From positions 62,001 through 126,000 of the forward strand of contig JAHDVF020001230.1 in assembly GCA_022606425.2 (NCBI GenBank): a stretch of DNA of 64,000 nucleotides, written 5' to 3'. The number at the start of each line of letters is the position of its first letter. Positions within the stretch are counted from its first letter, which is position 1. Positions 38,945 through 48,847 of this stretch are shown piece by piece. The stretch comes from Lepidostoma basale (Eukaryota > Arthropoda > Insecta > Trichoptera > Lepidostomatidae). The notes beneath the pieces were generated by a model that was given only the letters and a program-made list of their open reading frames with translations, was not told the origin of the DNA and made no database searches. The position numbers and the translations under genes were made by a program.

Positions 38945-39193
38945 TTTTCCAAGAAACAATAAATATATTAGTGATGTTATTATACAAGAATGCTTTTCAT
39001 GTATTTTTTTTAATCATAAGTAATGCTTTATAATTTCACCTGTATTTTTCTGTCATACTGCCAACTCATACATGTAGAGTTTTTCATTAAGAACGTTCGA
39101 AATTTGAAATGATTTGAATAAATTCAATGTTTCCCATGCAGTATTGCCGGCCTGTTGGAACCACATGTTTGTGAGATCCACATCATTCATCCT

Positions 39194-39813
39194 TACTTAC
39201 TTACTTCCTATGGCCATACAACTCTTGAAGATTTTTAGCCTCCCTGATGATTTTACTCCAAGATCCTGCGCCTTTTGCTCCCAGCAGTCCGATTCGCCCA
39301 ACCTAGCCAGGTCAGCCAGAACATTGTCCATTAGGCGCTGTCTAGGCCTTCCTAGAGGTCTTACTCCAGTCGGTCTAGACGCGTACAGGGCCTTGATTGC
39401 TCTGGTGTCTTCGGCTCGGCATACGTGCCCAATCCATGCTAGGCGACCGGCTCTCACGGTGCTCGTTATAAGGGGCTGCTGGGTCATCGTACGGATCTCT
39501 TGGTTGGTCCTATGCCTCCAAGTTCCCGCTGCAACACCGGGTCTGGATCCCAGGATAATTCTTAGTATTCTATTCTCAAACCAGTAGATTCTTTGTTGTT
39601 CTTTTAGAGTCATTGTCCATGACTCAGAACCATTTGTCACCACTGGCTTGATGATGGTGTTATAAATACGCAGCTTGGTGTTTCTGGATAGAAGCTTGGA
39701 CTTTAGGAACGTTTGCAAGGAGGCTGCAGCTCGTAGGCCTTTTGAACTCTGTGTTCCAACTCCGTGTGCATCGTTGGCTTCCGTCATGACCGTACCGAGA
39801 TAAGTGAACTTAT
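39194..39813 (-). pseudogene. LINE-I C-terminus, 12-bp TSD
   Basis: A minus frame of 196 codons encodes LLSRNTKLRIYNTIIKPVVT, PGVAAGTWRHRTNQEIRTMT, AGRLAWIGHVCRAEDTRAIK, GRPRQRLMDNVLADLARLGE and SDCWEQKAQDLG. Tail (AAGT)n at 39194-39206. Flanks ATCATTCATCCT at 39182-39193 and 39814-39825 are the target duplication. Confidence 0.93.
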
Positions 39814-39825
39814 ATCATTCATCCT

Positions 39826-40004
39826 AGGCCAAAAAATATATATTATCATCATCCAATATAGGTAGCCTTTTACAATGAGCACAGCTCCTTGCGTATCTTC
39901 GAAGAAATAAGGTCCGATGATACTGCCGCACCAAAATTCACACAAAAAAGTGACTTTTCAGAGTGTAGAGTCACCTAATTAATTTTCATTGCACCAACTA
40001 GAAA
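39826..40004. other. Unassigned, possibly DNA-transposon remnant
   Basis: No frame. The bases near 39900 (GAAGAAATAAGGTCCGATGA) look protein-derived, but I cannot place them. Confidence 0.3.
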
Positions 40005-40362
40005 CTCCATGGAAAGACATATGCTCGGCGTAGGTCTCCGAGATAAAATCAGAAATGAGGAGATTAGACACCGAACAAAAATAACGGACATCATGGAACG
40101 ACTAGCGAGACTGAAGTGGCAATGGGCGGGTCATGTGGCGAGACAGAGCGAGGATAGATGGACCCAGAAAATAATAAGGTGGAGACCATGGGAGAATAGG
40201 AGAAGCGTCGGCAGGCCGCAAAAAAGGTGGGCCAAGACATTGCTGCCGTGGGGGGGGAAATGTGGCTACGGCTGGCAGGAGATAGAGACGAGTGGAAGGG
40301 AAGGGATGAGGCCTATGTCCAGCAGTGGACTGATAAAGGCTGATAAAATTTTTTTTTAAAGT
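40005..40362 (+). pseudogene. LINE-E C-terminus
   Basis: Encodes MERHMLGVGLRDKIRNEEIR, RTKITDIMERLARLKWQWAG, RWRPWENRRSVGRPQKRW. A short deletion then shifts the end. Confidence 0.88.
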
Positions 40363-40867
40363 AATTTTAACAATTTCAACACGTTGTTGAAGCGTGTAGC
40401 GTTCCATGGTGAAATGTCAAAACTTAATAAGTATTCTTGTCAAATTTGATGGCTATCGCTTTACCAAAATGGCCACTTTACGCTGTCAAAGTTCGAACGT
40501 TCTTATTAAAAAATCCTTTACATTGTAAAAAAAAAATTGTCATAAAAAATGTATTTTATTCCCTAACGGAAGCAACATAACCTCAAAATTTGTTTATCCG
40601 TTGATCGGAGATAGAAAATTTTATAAATCTTGTTTAAAAATATATTCCATGGTTATCGTAATGTGATTGAAAACCATTCTTGCTGATAAACGAATTTTGC
40701 GGTTATGACATATATTTTAGTTTTATTATGTATGTATATCACTTTTACTTGCGTCGTTGCAGTATTTTGATAATTCACTGTGTCAAATGTCAATTCTTTT
40801 GACAAATCTGAGCCATTAAGCCTGTGGAAATCCATAATGATGATTTTTTATGAATTAAAACGATTTA
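40363..40867. other. No supported gene
   Basis: AT-rich. TTCGAACGTTCTTATTAAAA at 40491 is roughly inverted to 39085-39100 (CATTAAGAACGTTCGAAATT); these may be ends of one decayed element spanning LINE-I and LINE-E. Confidence 0.35.
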
Positions 40868-41578
40868 TCGATGAATGTCGGAAAGTCAGAGGTGAAGTTT
40901 TTTGAAAGGGAAGAGCAAATAACAGTTTGTAACATAAGTGTGAACGAATATTGGAGCAGGTGAGTGAATTTGTGTATTTAGGTAGCATGTTCACAGCGGA
41001 TGGCCGAACGGATAGTGACGTTGAAAGAAGGGTTAGTGCGGGTAACAAAGTGAATGGAGCTTTAAAAATAGTTATTAGAAACAAGAATTTATTAATGAAA
41101 GTGAAAACGGCCATTTACAATGGAGTTCTAGTCCCAATTCTTGAAGCGAAGCATGGAACTGGAAGAAGAAGGATGAGAGCAGAATAAATGCGGTAGAATG
41201 ATGTATGACAGAATCTCAAATGCTGATATAAGAAAGTAATGTACAGCTGAATAAGGTATTATGAAAGATCGCTGCGTTGGTTTGGACATATGGAGCGCAT
41301 GGATTGAGAAAGAATGATTAAGAAAGTATACGTTAATGGCGTAAATGGAGTACGGAGTCGATGTAGACCGAGTAAAACATGGCACGATCAAATTAATCGA
41401 ATTTTAAACATTGGTCATGTTAGAAGTCGAAAGAATCGACGTGCGTGTATGACTCGTTGTATGAATGTGAAGGAAACTAGAGAGGTGTGCCAGGATAGAA
41501 TGGTGTGGCGGTCCATTCTCTCTGCCTATCGCTGCGAGAGAAACGGCATGATGGTTTGTCTGTTTGTTTTGAAAATAT
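40868..41578 (+). pseudogene. LINE W-B, longest W-B copy, broken
   Basis: Starts upstream of the tower region (MNVGKSEVKFFEREEQI, then EQVSEFVYLGSMFTADGRTD, RRVSAGNKVNGALKIVIRNK) and continues with frameshifts to RRACMTRCMNVKETREVCQD. Tail (TTTG)n-like. Confidence 0.85.
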
Positions 41579-41994
41579 ATTTATCATCAATATTTTGAAA
41601 TTCTATCAGATGTATATAATATAACAAGTATAACCCTTGTCGGATGCTAGCTTTTGTATATTTTGTTGTATATGTTAGTCCATATGAACTTTTCTTCCTG
41701 ATTTGAATAAACTATAGTCCTGGAATAACAGGATTAGTTCCGGCAAAGGTGAAGAGTTTTGCACTTAGAAATTCAGCATCACCATTCCCGCAATGCTTGA
41801 CCGCAAACACCCCCAACTCCTGTTCCTGTGTCGCCGCATTTATTAATTATTTACAATTATTTTGGCTTGCCAGGTCTTTTACCGATACTTATTTTGGAAC
41901 AAAAAGGTATTTTTGGTTGATTTTTTAAATTCGTTTGAACACTGCATTTAAACAGAATAACAGAAACATTACAAATTATTATTTTTGATAAAAC
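41579..41994. other. No supported gene
   Basis: No recognised repeat. The segment 41740-41890 has higher GC but only short frames. Confidence 0.4.
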
Positions 41995-42055
41995 ACATGA
42001 CAAATGTATGGAAAAACTGTGTATGATAGAGTGCCAAATGAAAATATAAGATTTA
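41995..42055 (+). repeat. W-A scrap, left direct repeat
   Basis: ACATGACAAATGTATGG...GAAAATATAAGA recurs at 43073-43130 across the palindromic block. Confidence 0.7.
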
Positions 42056-42059
42056 ATTG

Positions 42060-42605
42060 TATGATGTGTTGTCTTTATGACCATGTATGACAAATTTTTG
42101 GAAGTTGTTTATATGTTAAAGTCCTATGCCAGATTTCACATGTCAGTTTCAATGTGCCATCTATGAAGATTTTGATTAGATATGTTAATCTTTTTAAGAT
42201 TACTCTATATATAATCTACATACTAACGCCATCTATGGAAATTTATGTTTATTAAGCCATTAAATCCAGTATTCGTATTCACAAAAAATATAATCAAATC
42301 TGGTTTATTGTTTGGCATATAGATAGGAGTGTGACATCTCCAGGCGGCTTCTAACAATGCGCTAATGGCGATAGCCTTTCACATTGTGTTAATAAAGTAG
42401 TTCTGCTAAATGCTAAAAATTAATCTCCATAGATGGCGTTAGTATGTGGATTATATAGAGTAATCTTAAAAAGATTAACATATGTAATCAAAATCTTCAT
42501 AGATGGCATATTGAAACTGACATGTGAAGTTAGGCATAGATTTGTAACATATATCCAAAAATTTGTCTTACATTGTCATAAAGAAAAAGGTGAAATGGGG
42601 AATGT
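42060..42605. repeat. Large palindrome (foldback element FB1)
   Basis: Arms of about 180 bp: 42060-42240 and 42424-42605 are inverted copies (ATGTTAATCTTTTTAAGATT, ATCTATGAAGATTTTGATTA). The loop is about 180 bp. Single-arm relatives lie at 61925-62165 and 63550-63780. Confidence 0.85.
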
Positions 42606-42734
42606 TGTAATTACATAAAGCGTGCGCTTAACCCAACCAATGACAGGTCATAAATCCTGTAAACACCTTGATCAACCATATTCAATTTCCAGTTTGCATC
42701 TTCGTCTCTATTGAGATACACTCAAAATTCATCC

Positions 42735-43065
42735 ATTATAATTATTATAATAATAAACGCGAATGTTTAATGGTTTTATCTGATTTAATTCATATAATTA
42801 CTTATATAAATAGCAGTTACAAATCTGTTTCGTCTTGCGAGGGCATTTTCAAACTGAACCTAGTCGCCAAACAATGTGTCCTTATATTGATTTTAAAAAC
42901 TTTAGGGTGGGGGGAAGAATTTATATAATGCAAATCGATGGGGTCATTACACTAAACAATTTGAGGTTTTTCCAAGAACTTCTTTCTGGTTTTATCAGAA
43001 AGAAGTTAAATCAAGTCAAACCATTAAACATTCGCGTTTATTATTATAATAATTACAAATTATTT
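42735..43065. repeat. Smaller inverted repeat next to FB1
   Basis: AATAAACGCGAATGTTTAAT at 42752 is inverted at 43020-43050 (ATTAAACATTCGCGTTTATT), with a 220-bp loop. Confidence 0.75.
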
Positions 43066-43072
43066 TAATTTC

Positions 43073-43138
43073 ATGACAAATGTATGGAAAACTGTGTATG
43101 ATAGAGTGCCAAATGAAAATATAAGAACTGAATTCTCT
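43073..43138 (+). repeat. W-A scrap, right direct repeat
   Basis: Second copy of 41995-42055. Confidence 0.7.
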
Positions 43139-43147
43139 GCGAATCAA

Positions 43148-43545
43148 AGTCTTCTCCTTCTTCTTCCTCTTAGTTTAGGTCGTATGACCAGTGACGGTAC
43201 TCCCATAGAAGCCCAGAAGCCTGGCTTGCGTAAGAAATTTTGAATCAAAACCCCCAAATCTAAGTAATCATGCCCCCACATAAACCAACAACCCACCAAA
43301 TCACCTTCAAACAATGTTCCCATCATACGTAAGAGGAAGAAAAGCCACAAGAGCTGAACCTCTGTAAACCAGAAGAAGTTTTGAATCACGCAAGCCGGGC
43401 TTCTGGGCTTCTATGGGAGTACCGCCACTGCGTATGACCTGTTTGTGACGGTGGGCTGTCTTGGAATGATAATGTCCAGCCATCTCTCCATCTCTTCGGC
43501 AACCTTCCTGGTAATCTCTTGCTGCTTGGTTTTCATCTTTAACAA
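43148..43545 (-). pseudogene. LINE-D-type end split by hAT MITE
   Basis: LINE pieces at 43148-43188 and 43431-43545 (minus: RLPKRWRDGW-like, (GAA)n tail) are separated by the MITE at 43189-43430. Confidence 0.65.
43189..43430. mobile_element. hAT MITE M1, intact, 8-bp TSD
   Basis: 242 bp with inverted termini of about 60 bp: CAGTGACGGTACTCCCATAG and its inverse CTATGGGAGTACCGCCACTG. Flanked by CGTATGAC at 43181-43188 and 43431-43438. CAGTG(A/G)CG ends and an 8-bp TSD are hAT hallmarks. Other copies: 1155, 20471, 51794. Confidence 0.95.
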
Positions 43546-43564
43546 TTTTTACAATGCTTATATT

Positions 43565-43828
43565 AATGACGACCTTCGTGGCCGTGTGGTAAGTGCATTG
43601 ACTACCACCCCGAAGGTTCCGGGTTCGATTCCCGGCGATGGCAGTGTGATTGTCACACTGTCTTTGGTCTGGTGTAGAATTCACGTAACAATAAAATGGC
43701 GATAGATTAGCTACCTATCACATGTTACGAGAATCACTATGATAGCTATAATACCCTTTACATCGATTTGGCTCATGCTGTCATGATGTAAAGAGCGATT
43801 CAACAAAATAATAATAATAATAATAATT
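43565..43828 (+). mobile_element. SINE-1, reference copy
   Basis: tRNA-like head GTGGCCGTGTGGTAAGTGCA, T arm CCGGGTTCGATTCCCGG (perfect stem, B box GGTTCGATTCC), body, then TTCAACAAAATAATAATAAT tail. Copies at 14608(-), 26125, 52545, 58690 and 58850(-). Confidence 0.9.
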
Positions 43829-43832
43829 CTCC

Positions 43833-44172
43833 GTACTGGAGGATGTTGGTCTTTTTGTCCCCGATAGATATCTCCGACAGCGACAGCACAGATTGTTTTA
43901 CCTACCGGCCGCCAGAACCAATCTGCCTCTGGTGACACCGGTGGGAAGAGCAATTAGTCTGCTAAACGCGGTCTCCTCACAGATCGACGTCTTTCATGTT
44001 AGTGAAAGTACGTTCAGGGGACAAATACTCTTGACTTTGGAAAGTATCTTGTCTTCCTAATGTGGAACCATCTCTAATGCGTTCCTGGTATTATGTTGAA
44101 TGTACTCAATAGATGCCTTAAACATTTATGCTGTTTATAATGTCTTTTGAGTAAATAAACTGATTTGATTTG
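43833..44172 (+). pseudogene. CR1-a 3' end, 7-bp TSD
   Basis: An open C-terminal frame: VLEDVGLFVPDRYLRQRQHR, LFYLPAARTNLPLVTPVGRA, SSQIDVFHVSESTFRGQIL, LTLESILSS-stop; then a UTR with AATAAA and (TTTGA)n. ATTCTCC at 43826-43832 and 44173-44179 is the likely target duplication. Confidence 0.88.
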
Positions 44173-44179
44173 ATTCTCC

Positions 44180-44382
44180 ATGCAGTCCGCGTGGTCTCTC
44201 CAAGAGCGCCTTCTGCTTCTTCTTCATCTCACTATGTCCTCAACACCACATACAGACCTTATCGTTTCATTTCTGATCCGATCTCTGAGGGTTTTGCCTG
44301 CGATGGAGCGTAGGGTTCGCATTTCTGCTACTCTAAGAAGGTTCTTAGTTCTATTGGTATCGGCTTTGACCTCTATTGCGAA
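44180..44382 (-). pseudogene. LINE-D-type fragment
   Basis: Minus: ADTNRTKNLLRVAEMRTLRS, IAGKTLRDRIRNETIRSVCG and VEDIV. Confidence 0.8.
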
Positions 44383-44717
44383 TGAAAGTGTTATGAACAA
44401 AACAATGAAAGGATCATTAAGATGATTTGGACACATGGAAAGAATGAATGAAGAAATAATGGTCAAAAAGCACATGTTAACGATGTAAATAAAACTAGAA
44501 ATAGAGGAAGACCGAGAAAAATGTGACACGATCAAATAAATCAAATATTGAATGTCGGCCACGTGAGGAGTCAGAGAAATCATCGCGCGCGTGCATTACA
44601 CGATGTATGAATGTCGAGGAAGCGAATTGAGAAATATGTCAGGAAAGAAAATTGTGGCAGTCCATTATTTCTGCTTATCCCTTCGGAGAGACGGTGTGAT
44701 GTGTAGTTAGTTAGTTT
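44383..44717 (+). pseudogene. LINE W-A C-terminus, decayed
   Basis: KTMKGSLR stop FGHMERMNEE and later blocks in shifted frames; tail TAGTTAGTTAG. Confidence 0.8.
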
Positions 44718-44846
44718 AAAATCACAAGAACGTTATGTTAGGTTATAACGAAAAAAATATTTTTCTGTAAGAATCTTTTTAAAATGTATATTTGATTAAA
44801 ATCTAAAACTGGTCGAAGACACAGACATTAGTGGATTTTAAATATA

Positions 44847-45245
44847 TACAGGGTGTCACAGAAGTCGACGTCAAGGCAGAAATGGATGATAGGGTCATGC
44901 TAGTTATGAGAAAAATGTAAAAAAAAATGTACGTTTTGTATTTTTTTAATTATTTAAAAATAAATGAGAAAATCAACACCCTGTTTTTTTACATTTTTCT
45001 CATAACTAGCATGACTTGCCCTATCATCTGTTTCCTGCTTGACGCCGAGTTCTGGGACACCCTGTATTTTTCTTAAACTTGCTTCACTAATATACAGGGT
45101 GTCCCGGAAGTCGACGTCAAGCCGGAAACGGATGATTAACTTTGTATTTTTAAAATTATGGGCATTTAAAAAAAAATTGAAAATCAACACCCAGTTTTTT
45201 TACATTTTTCTCATAACAAGCATGACTTTTGGGTCACCTTGTATA
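44847..45245. repeat. CAGGGTGT MITEs in inverted pairs
   Basis: 44849-44983 is a full unit (CAGGGTGTCACAG to ATCAACACCCTG). An inverted unit follows to 45064, then a second pair from 45096. Each pair forms a long hairpin. Confidence 0.75.
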
Positions 45246-45345
45246 TAATACATTTTAAAAAGATTTTTAAAAAATGTTTTAATTCCATTATTAACAGTGA
45301 ACTTCTATCATGAAATTTTCAAATAACATTATTAATTTTTTAATA

Positions 45346-45366
45346 GGTTAGGTTAGGTTCCGTTAA
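45346..45366. repeat. TTAGG-like short array
   Basis: AGGTTAGGTTAGGTT matches the insect telomere unit with one extra T per repeat. Confidence 0.4.
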
Positions 45367-45391
45367 CACCACAAGACACATTGTCTCTTTA

Positions 45392-45797
45392 TAACTAACT
45401 AACTAACTAACCATCACGCCGTCTCCCCGAAGGGGTAGGCAGAAAGAATGGACTGCCACACTTTTCTTTCCTGGCATATTTCTCAATTCGCTTCCTCGAC
45501 ATTCATACATCGTGTCATGCAAGCGCGTCGATTTCTCTGACTCCTCACGTGGCCGACATTCAATATTTGATTTATTTTATCGTTTCACGTTTACCGCGGT
45601 CTTCCGATTCTATTTCTTGTTCCATTTACATCAGAACATATAATTTTTTTACCATTCTTTCTTCATTTATTCTTTCCATGTGTCCAAATCATCTTAATGA
45701 TCCTTTCATTATTTTGTTCATAACACCATCATTCGTACCGCATTCACTTCTTATATTTTCATTCGACACTCTATCATACACAGAGTATCCAAATATT
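45392..45797 (-). pseudogene. LINE W-A C-terminus
   Basis: Inverted copy from (CTAA)n through RRACMTRCM to YSVYDRVSNENIRSECG, with a frameshift near TRNRIGRP. Confidence 0.85.
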
Positions 45798-46029
45798 TCT
45801 CTTCATTTTTATAAAATACTACTTTAACATACATTCAAATGAAATATTATTTGGTTTCTGTTATTCTGATCTGTAGAAATTATGGTATTAATATGCACAA
45901 TGCATTTTTAAATTTAGTTCTATGTGTATCTCTTTCTTATAGAAGTCATGAGAATGGAAGAGCATGTTTATAATTAAAAAATGACTAAGTTTTTCCTCAA
46001 TATTGATTTAAAAATGTGTTATGTATATT
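45798..46029. other. No feature seen
   Basis: AT-rich; its last bases TGTATATT (46022-46029) are the left TSD of the next LINE. Confidence 0.5.
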
Positions 46030-46545
46030 ACGTTCACAATGGAGTTCTGGTCCCAACCCTTATGTATGGAAGCGAAGCATGGAACTGGCAGAAGAAAGAT
46101 GAGAGCAGAATAAATGCGGTAGAGATGAGGTCCCTAAGACGTATGTGTGCTAGAACGATGTACGACAGAATCTCAAATGCTGATATTAGGAAGGAATGTA
46201 GAGTGAAAGAAGGTATTATGAACAAAATTATGAAAGGTTCGCTTCGTTGGTTCGGACATACGGAGCGCATGGGTGAAGAAAGAATGTTTAAAAATGTATA
46301 CGTTAACGATGTAAATGGAGTAAGGAGTCGAGGTAGACCGAGGAAAACATGGCATGACCAAATTAATCAAATATTAAAGGTTAGTCATGTCAGAAGCCGG
46401 AAGAATCGACGTGCGTGTATGACTCGATGTATGAATGTGGAGGAAGCTAGAGAGGTGTGCCAGGATAGAGTAGTGTAGCGGTCCATTCTCTCTGCCTACC
46501 CCTGCGGGGAAACGGCGTGATGGTTTGTTGTTGTTGTTGTTGTTG
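46030..46545 (+). pseudogene. LINE W-B, 8-bp TSD, near-intact frame
   Basis: Reads HNGVLVPTLMYGSEAWNWQK, MYDRISNADIRKECRVK, GEERMFKNVYVNDVNGVRSR, RPRKTWHDQINQILK, RRACMTRCMNVEEAREVCQD and then TAG replaces Trp in VVWRSIL. Hairpin CCCC-TGC-GGGG at 46499-46509; (TTG)n tail. TGTATATT flanks both sides (46022-46029, 46546-46553). Confidence 0.88.
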
Positions 46546-46683
46546 TGTATATTTTTTTCAAGCTTCTTCTTTCATTTCATAGTCATGAACTCTATAATGG
46601 AATATTCTAGAAATTTTGTGTATCTGTTTTTGTCATAAATCTTGGATTTTTGTTTTATCTGTTGTTCCCTATTCATCTGTATA

Positions 46684-46791
46684 CAGTACACTCCCGATTT
46701 TCCGGATTCGGGATAACCAGGAAGCTAATTCATTGAAAAAAAATAAAAATATTTCAAGAATTAATATTTCAAGAAAATCGGGAGTCTATTG
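46684..46791. mobile_element. pogo/Tigger-like MITE
   Basis: CAGTACACTCCCGATTTTCC at the left is inverted at the right (AAAATCGGGAGTCTATTG); the element is 108 bp. A pogo-type TA duplication is decayed on the right. Confidence 0.7.
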
Positions 46792-46851
46792 AATTAAGTA
46801 GACACTTCAATACAACATTACTAAAATCTATGTTTTTTAATGTTTTATGTA

Positions 46852-47545
46852 TGCAAGTCCAAGGTAATGGATTTCGAAAAATAAGAAATCATGACAGTCT
46901 GCAACGTTAGCATAAACGGTGAAAATCTGGAACAAGTGGATGAATTTGTTTATTTAGGAAGTATGTTTACAGTTGAGAGGGATATATATTGAAAGAAGGG
47001 TTGGGGCAGGCAGCAGAGTGAATGGTGCACTTAAAGTTGTCATCGCAAACAAAAGCCTGTCAAGAAAGCTGAGATGGCAGTGCACAATGGTGTTCTTGTG
47101 CCGACCCTTATGTGTGGAAGTGATGCATGGAACTGACAAAAGATGGATGAAAGTAGAATAAATGAGATCTCTTAGATGAATGTGTGGATACTCTGTGTAT
47201 GATAGAGTGTCGAATGAAAATATATGAAGTGAATGCGGTGCGAATGATGGTGTTATGAATAAAATAATGAAAGGATCATTAAGATGGTTTGGACACATGG
47301 AAAGAATGAATGAAGAAAGAATGGTAAAAAAAAGAGGAAGACCGAGGAAAACGTGGCACGATCATATAAATCAAATATTAAATGTCGGCCATGTGAGGAG
47401 TCAGAGAAATAGATGCGTGTGCATGACACGATGTATGAATGTCGAGGAAGCGAGGGAAATGTGTCCGGAAAGAAAAGTATGGCAGTCCATTCTTTCTGCC
47501 TACCCCTTCGGAGAGACGGCGTGATGGTTAGTTAGTTAGTTAGAA
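46852..47545 (+). pseudogene. LINE W-A, longest degraded copy
   Basis: Starts at KVMDFEK and runs through VDEFVYLGSMFTVE, RRVGAGSRVNGALKVVIANK, then frameshifts, HMERMNEERMVKK, a deletion, GRPRKTWHDHINQILNVGHV and YPFGETA-stop. Tail (TTAG)n. Confidence 0.87.
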
Positions 47546-47547
47546 TG

Positions 47548-47828
47548 CTGTGCGAGTGAGATTGTTTGGGTCGTTAAGATGGTTTGGACACATGGAATGA
47601 ATTTATAAAGACAGAATTGTGAAGAAGCTATATTTAAATGATGTGATCACAGCTAGAAATAGAAAAAGATCGAGGAAAATGTGGCACAATCAAATCAATC
47701 AAGTATTGAATTTCGGTCACGTAAGTAGTCGGAGAAATCTACGTGCTTGCATGACACGATGTATGAATGTAGAGGAATCGAGAGAAGTACATCAGGACAG
47801 AATCTCTCTGCCTAAACAGCGTGTTGTA
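47548..47828 (+). pseudogene. Diverged W-family copy
   Basis: MKKLYLNDVITARNRKRSRK, MWHNQINQVLNFGHVSSRRN, LRACMTRCMNVEESREVHQD. Older than its neighbours; the tail is lost. Confidence 0.8.
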
Positions 47829-47864
47829 AAACTACATATTAATATGAATGTCTGTTGTATATAG

Positions 47865-47990
47865 GTTTTATTATATTTTATGGGAATGATATGTTTCGCC
47901 TTTCTAAGCATATTCATAAACCATAATAAAATTTCTAGAAAACAGATGTCATTATTTGTATTAATTAGTTAGTAGTATTAATTAGGCAGT
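47865..47990 (-). repeat. P2 repeat with decayed GAAAC-AT-(G/A)TC core
   Basis: Matches 63285-63345 (ATATGTTTCGCC inverted). Confidence 0.5.
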
Positions 47991-47995
47991 TAGCC

Positions 47996-48424
47996 GTAGA
48001 AATGACATCACTAAGAAGAATGTGCGGGAAAACGTTGTATGATAGAATACCGAACGATGAAATAAGAAAGAAATGTAAAACAGATGATTACATCATGGAT
48101 AAAATTAAAAAATGATCCCTGAGATGGTTTGGACATATGGAACGAATGGATGAGAGTAGAATGGTTAAAAAGTTGTACACAAGCAGCGTGAGTGGGAAAA
48201 GAAGCCGAGGACGACCGAGGAAAACATGGCATGACCAAATTAATCAATTACTAAAAGGCGGCCACATTCAAAGTCGGAATAATCAACGTGCGTGCATGGT
48301 ACGATGTATGAATGTAGAGGAGGCCCGAGAGGTATGCCAGGACAGAGCATTGTGGCGATCCGTCCTCTCTGCCTACCCCTCCCGGGAAATGGCGTGATGG
48401 TTAATTAGTTAGTTAGTTAGTAGA
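47996..48424 (+). pseudogene. LINE W-C C-terminus
   Basis: Encodes MTSLRRMCGKTLYDRIPNDE, IRKKCKTDDYIMDKIKK, stop, then RMVKKLYTSSVSGKRSRGRP, RKTWHDQINQLLKGGHI, RRACM-equivalent QRACMVRCMNVEEAREVCQD, YPSREMA-stop and (TTAG)n. Confidence 0.9.
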
Positions 48425-48511
48425 TAATGTCAATAATGTTTTTTTATACTTGCATGAAAAGTTCATGTGTCTTTATATTTATGTATTTATTTATTTTTGA
48501 TATAATATGTT

Positions 48512-48795
48512 TGTATGACAAAGAGATGGCACCATACTCCCCCATCCGAGTCCCTACCTGTCATGGTTCTCCACCGTGGTGACGCCCATGGTCAGGTTGG
48601 AAGGCATTCGGGAGGAAGAGGTGGCCACAGCCTAACCTCCCTTACGGCCCGTGAGACGCGTGAGTCTCTCTCTCTCTTTCTTTCCAGGTGGGGAGGGGGT
48701 AGCGGAGCTTCTGCGGCTAACCTAACCTCTCTTGCAGTCCCGGTGGCAGAGGCGGAGGGCACCTAACCTAACACGGCGATCGTCATTTGTGCACC
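48512..48795 (+). other. GC-rich unassigned segment
   Basis: An 83-codon frame (48515-48766) has no recognised family. Contains (TCTC)n and three CCTAACCT motifs, with a splice-acceptor-like TTTCTTTCCAG. It could be a LINE 5' region. Confidence 0.35.
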
Positions 48796-48847
48796 GTGTG
48801 TGGGAAAATTATGTCGATCCAAGTGGTTTATATTACTTTAATTGTTA

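Noticed and set aside
43607..43645. Functional tRNA gene
   Set aside because: The T arm is good, but acceptor and anticodon stems do not pair and the body is repeated as a SINE.
48515..48766. An exon of the host gene in the last intron
   Set aside because: No phase-2 compatible splice pair, and the sequence is simple-repeat rich.
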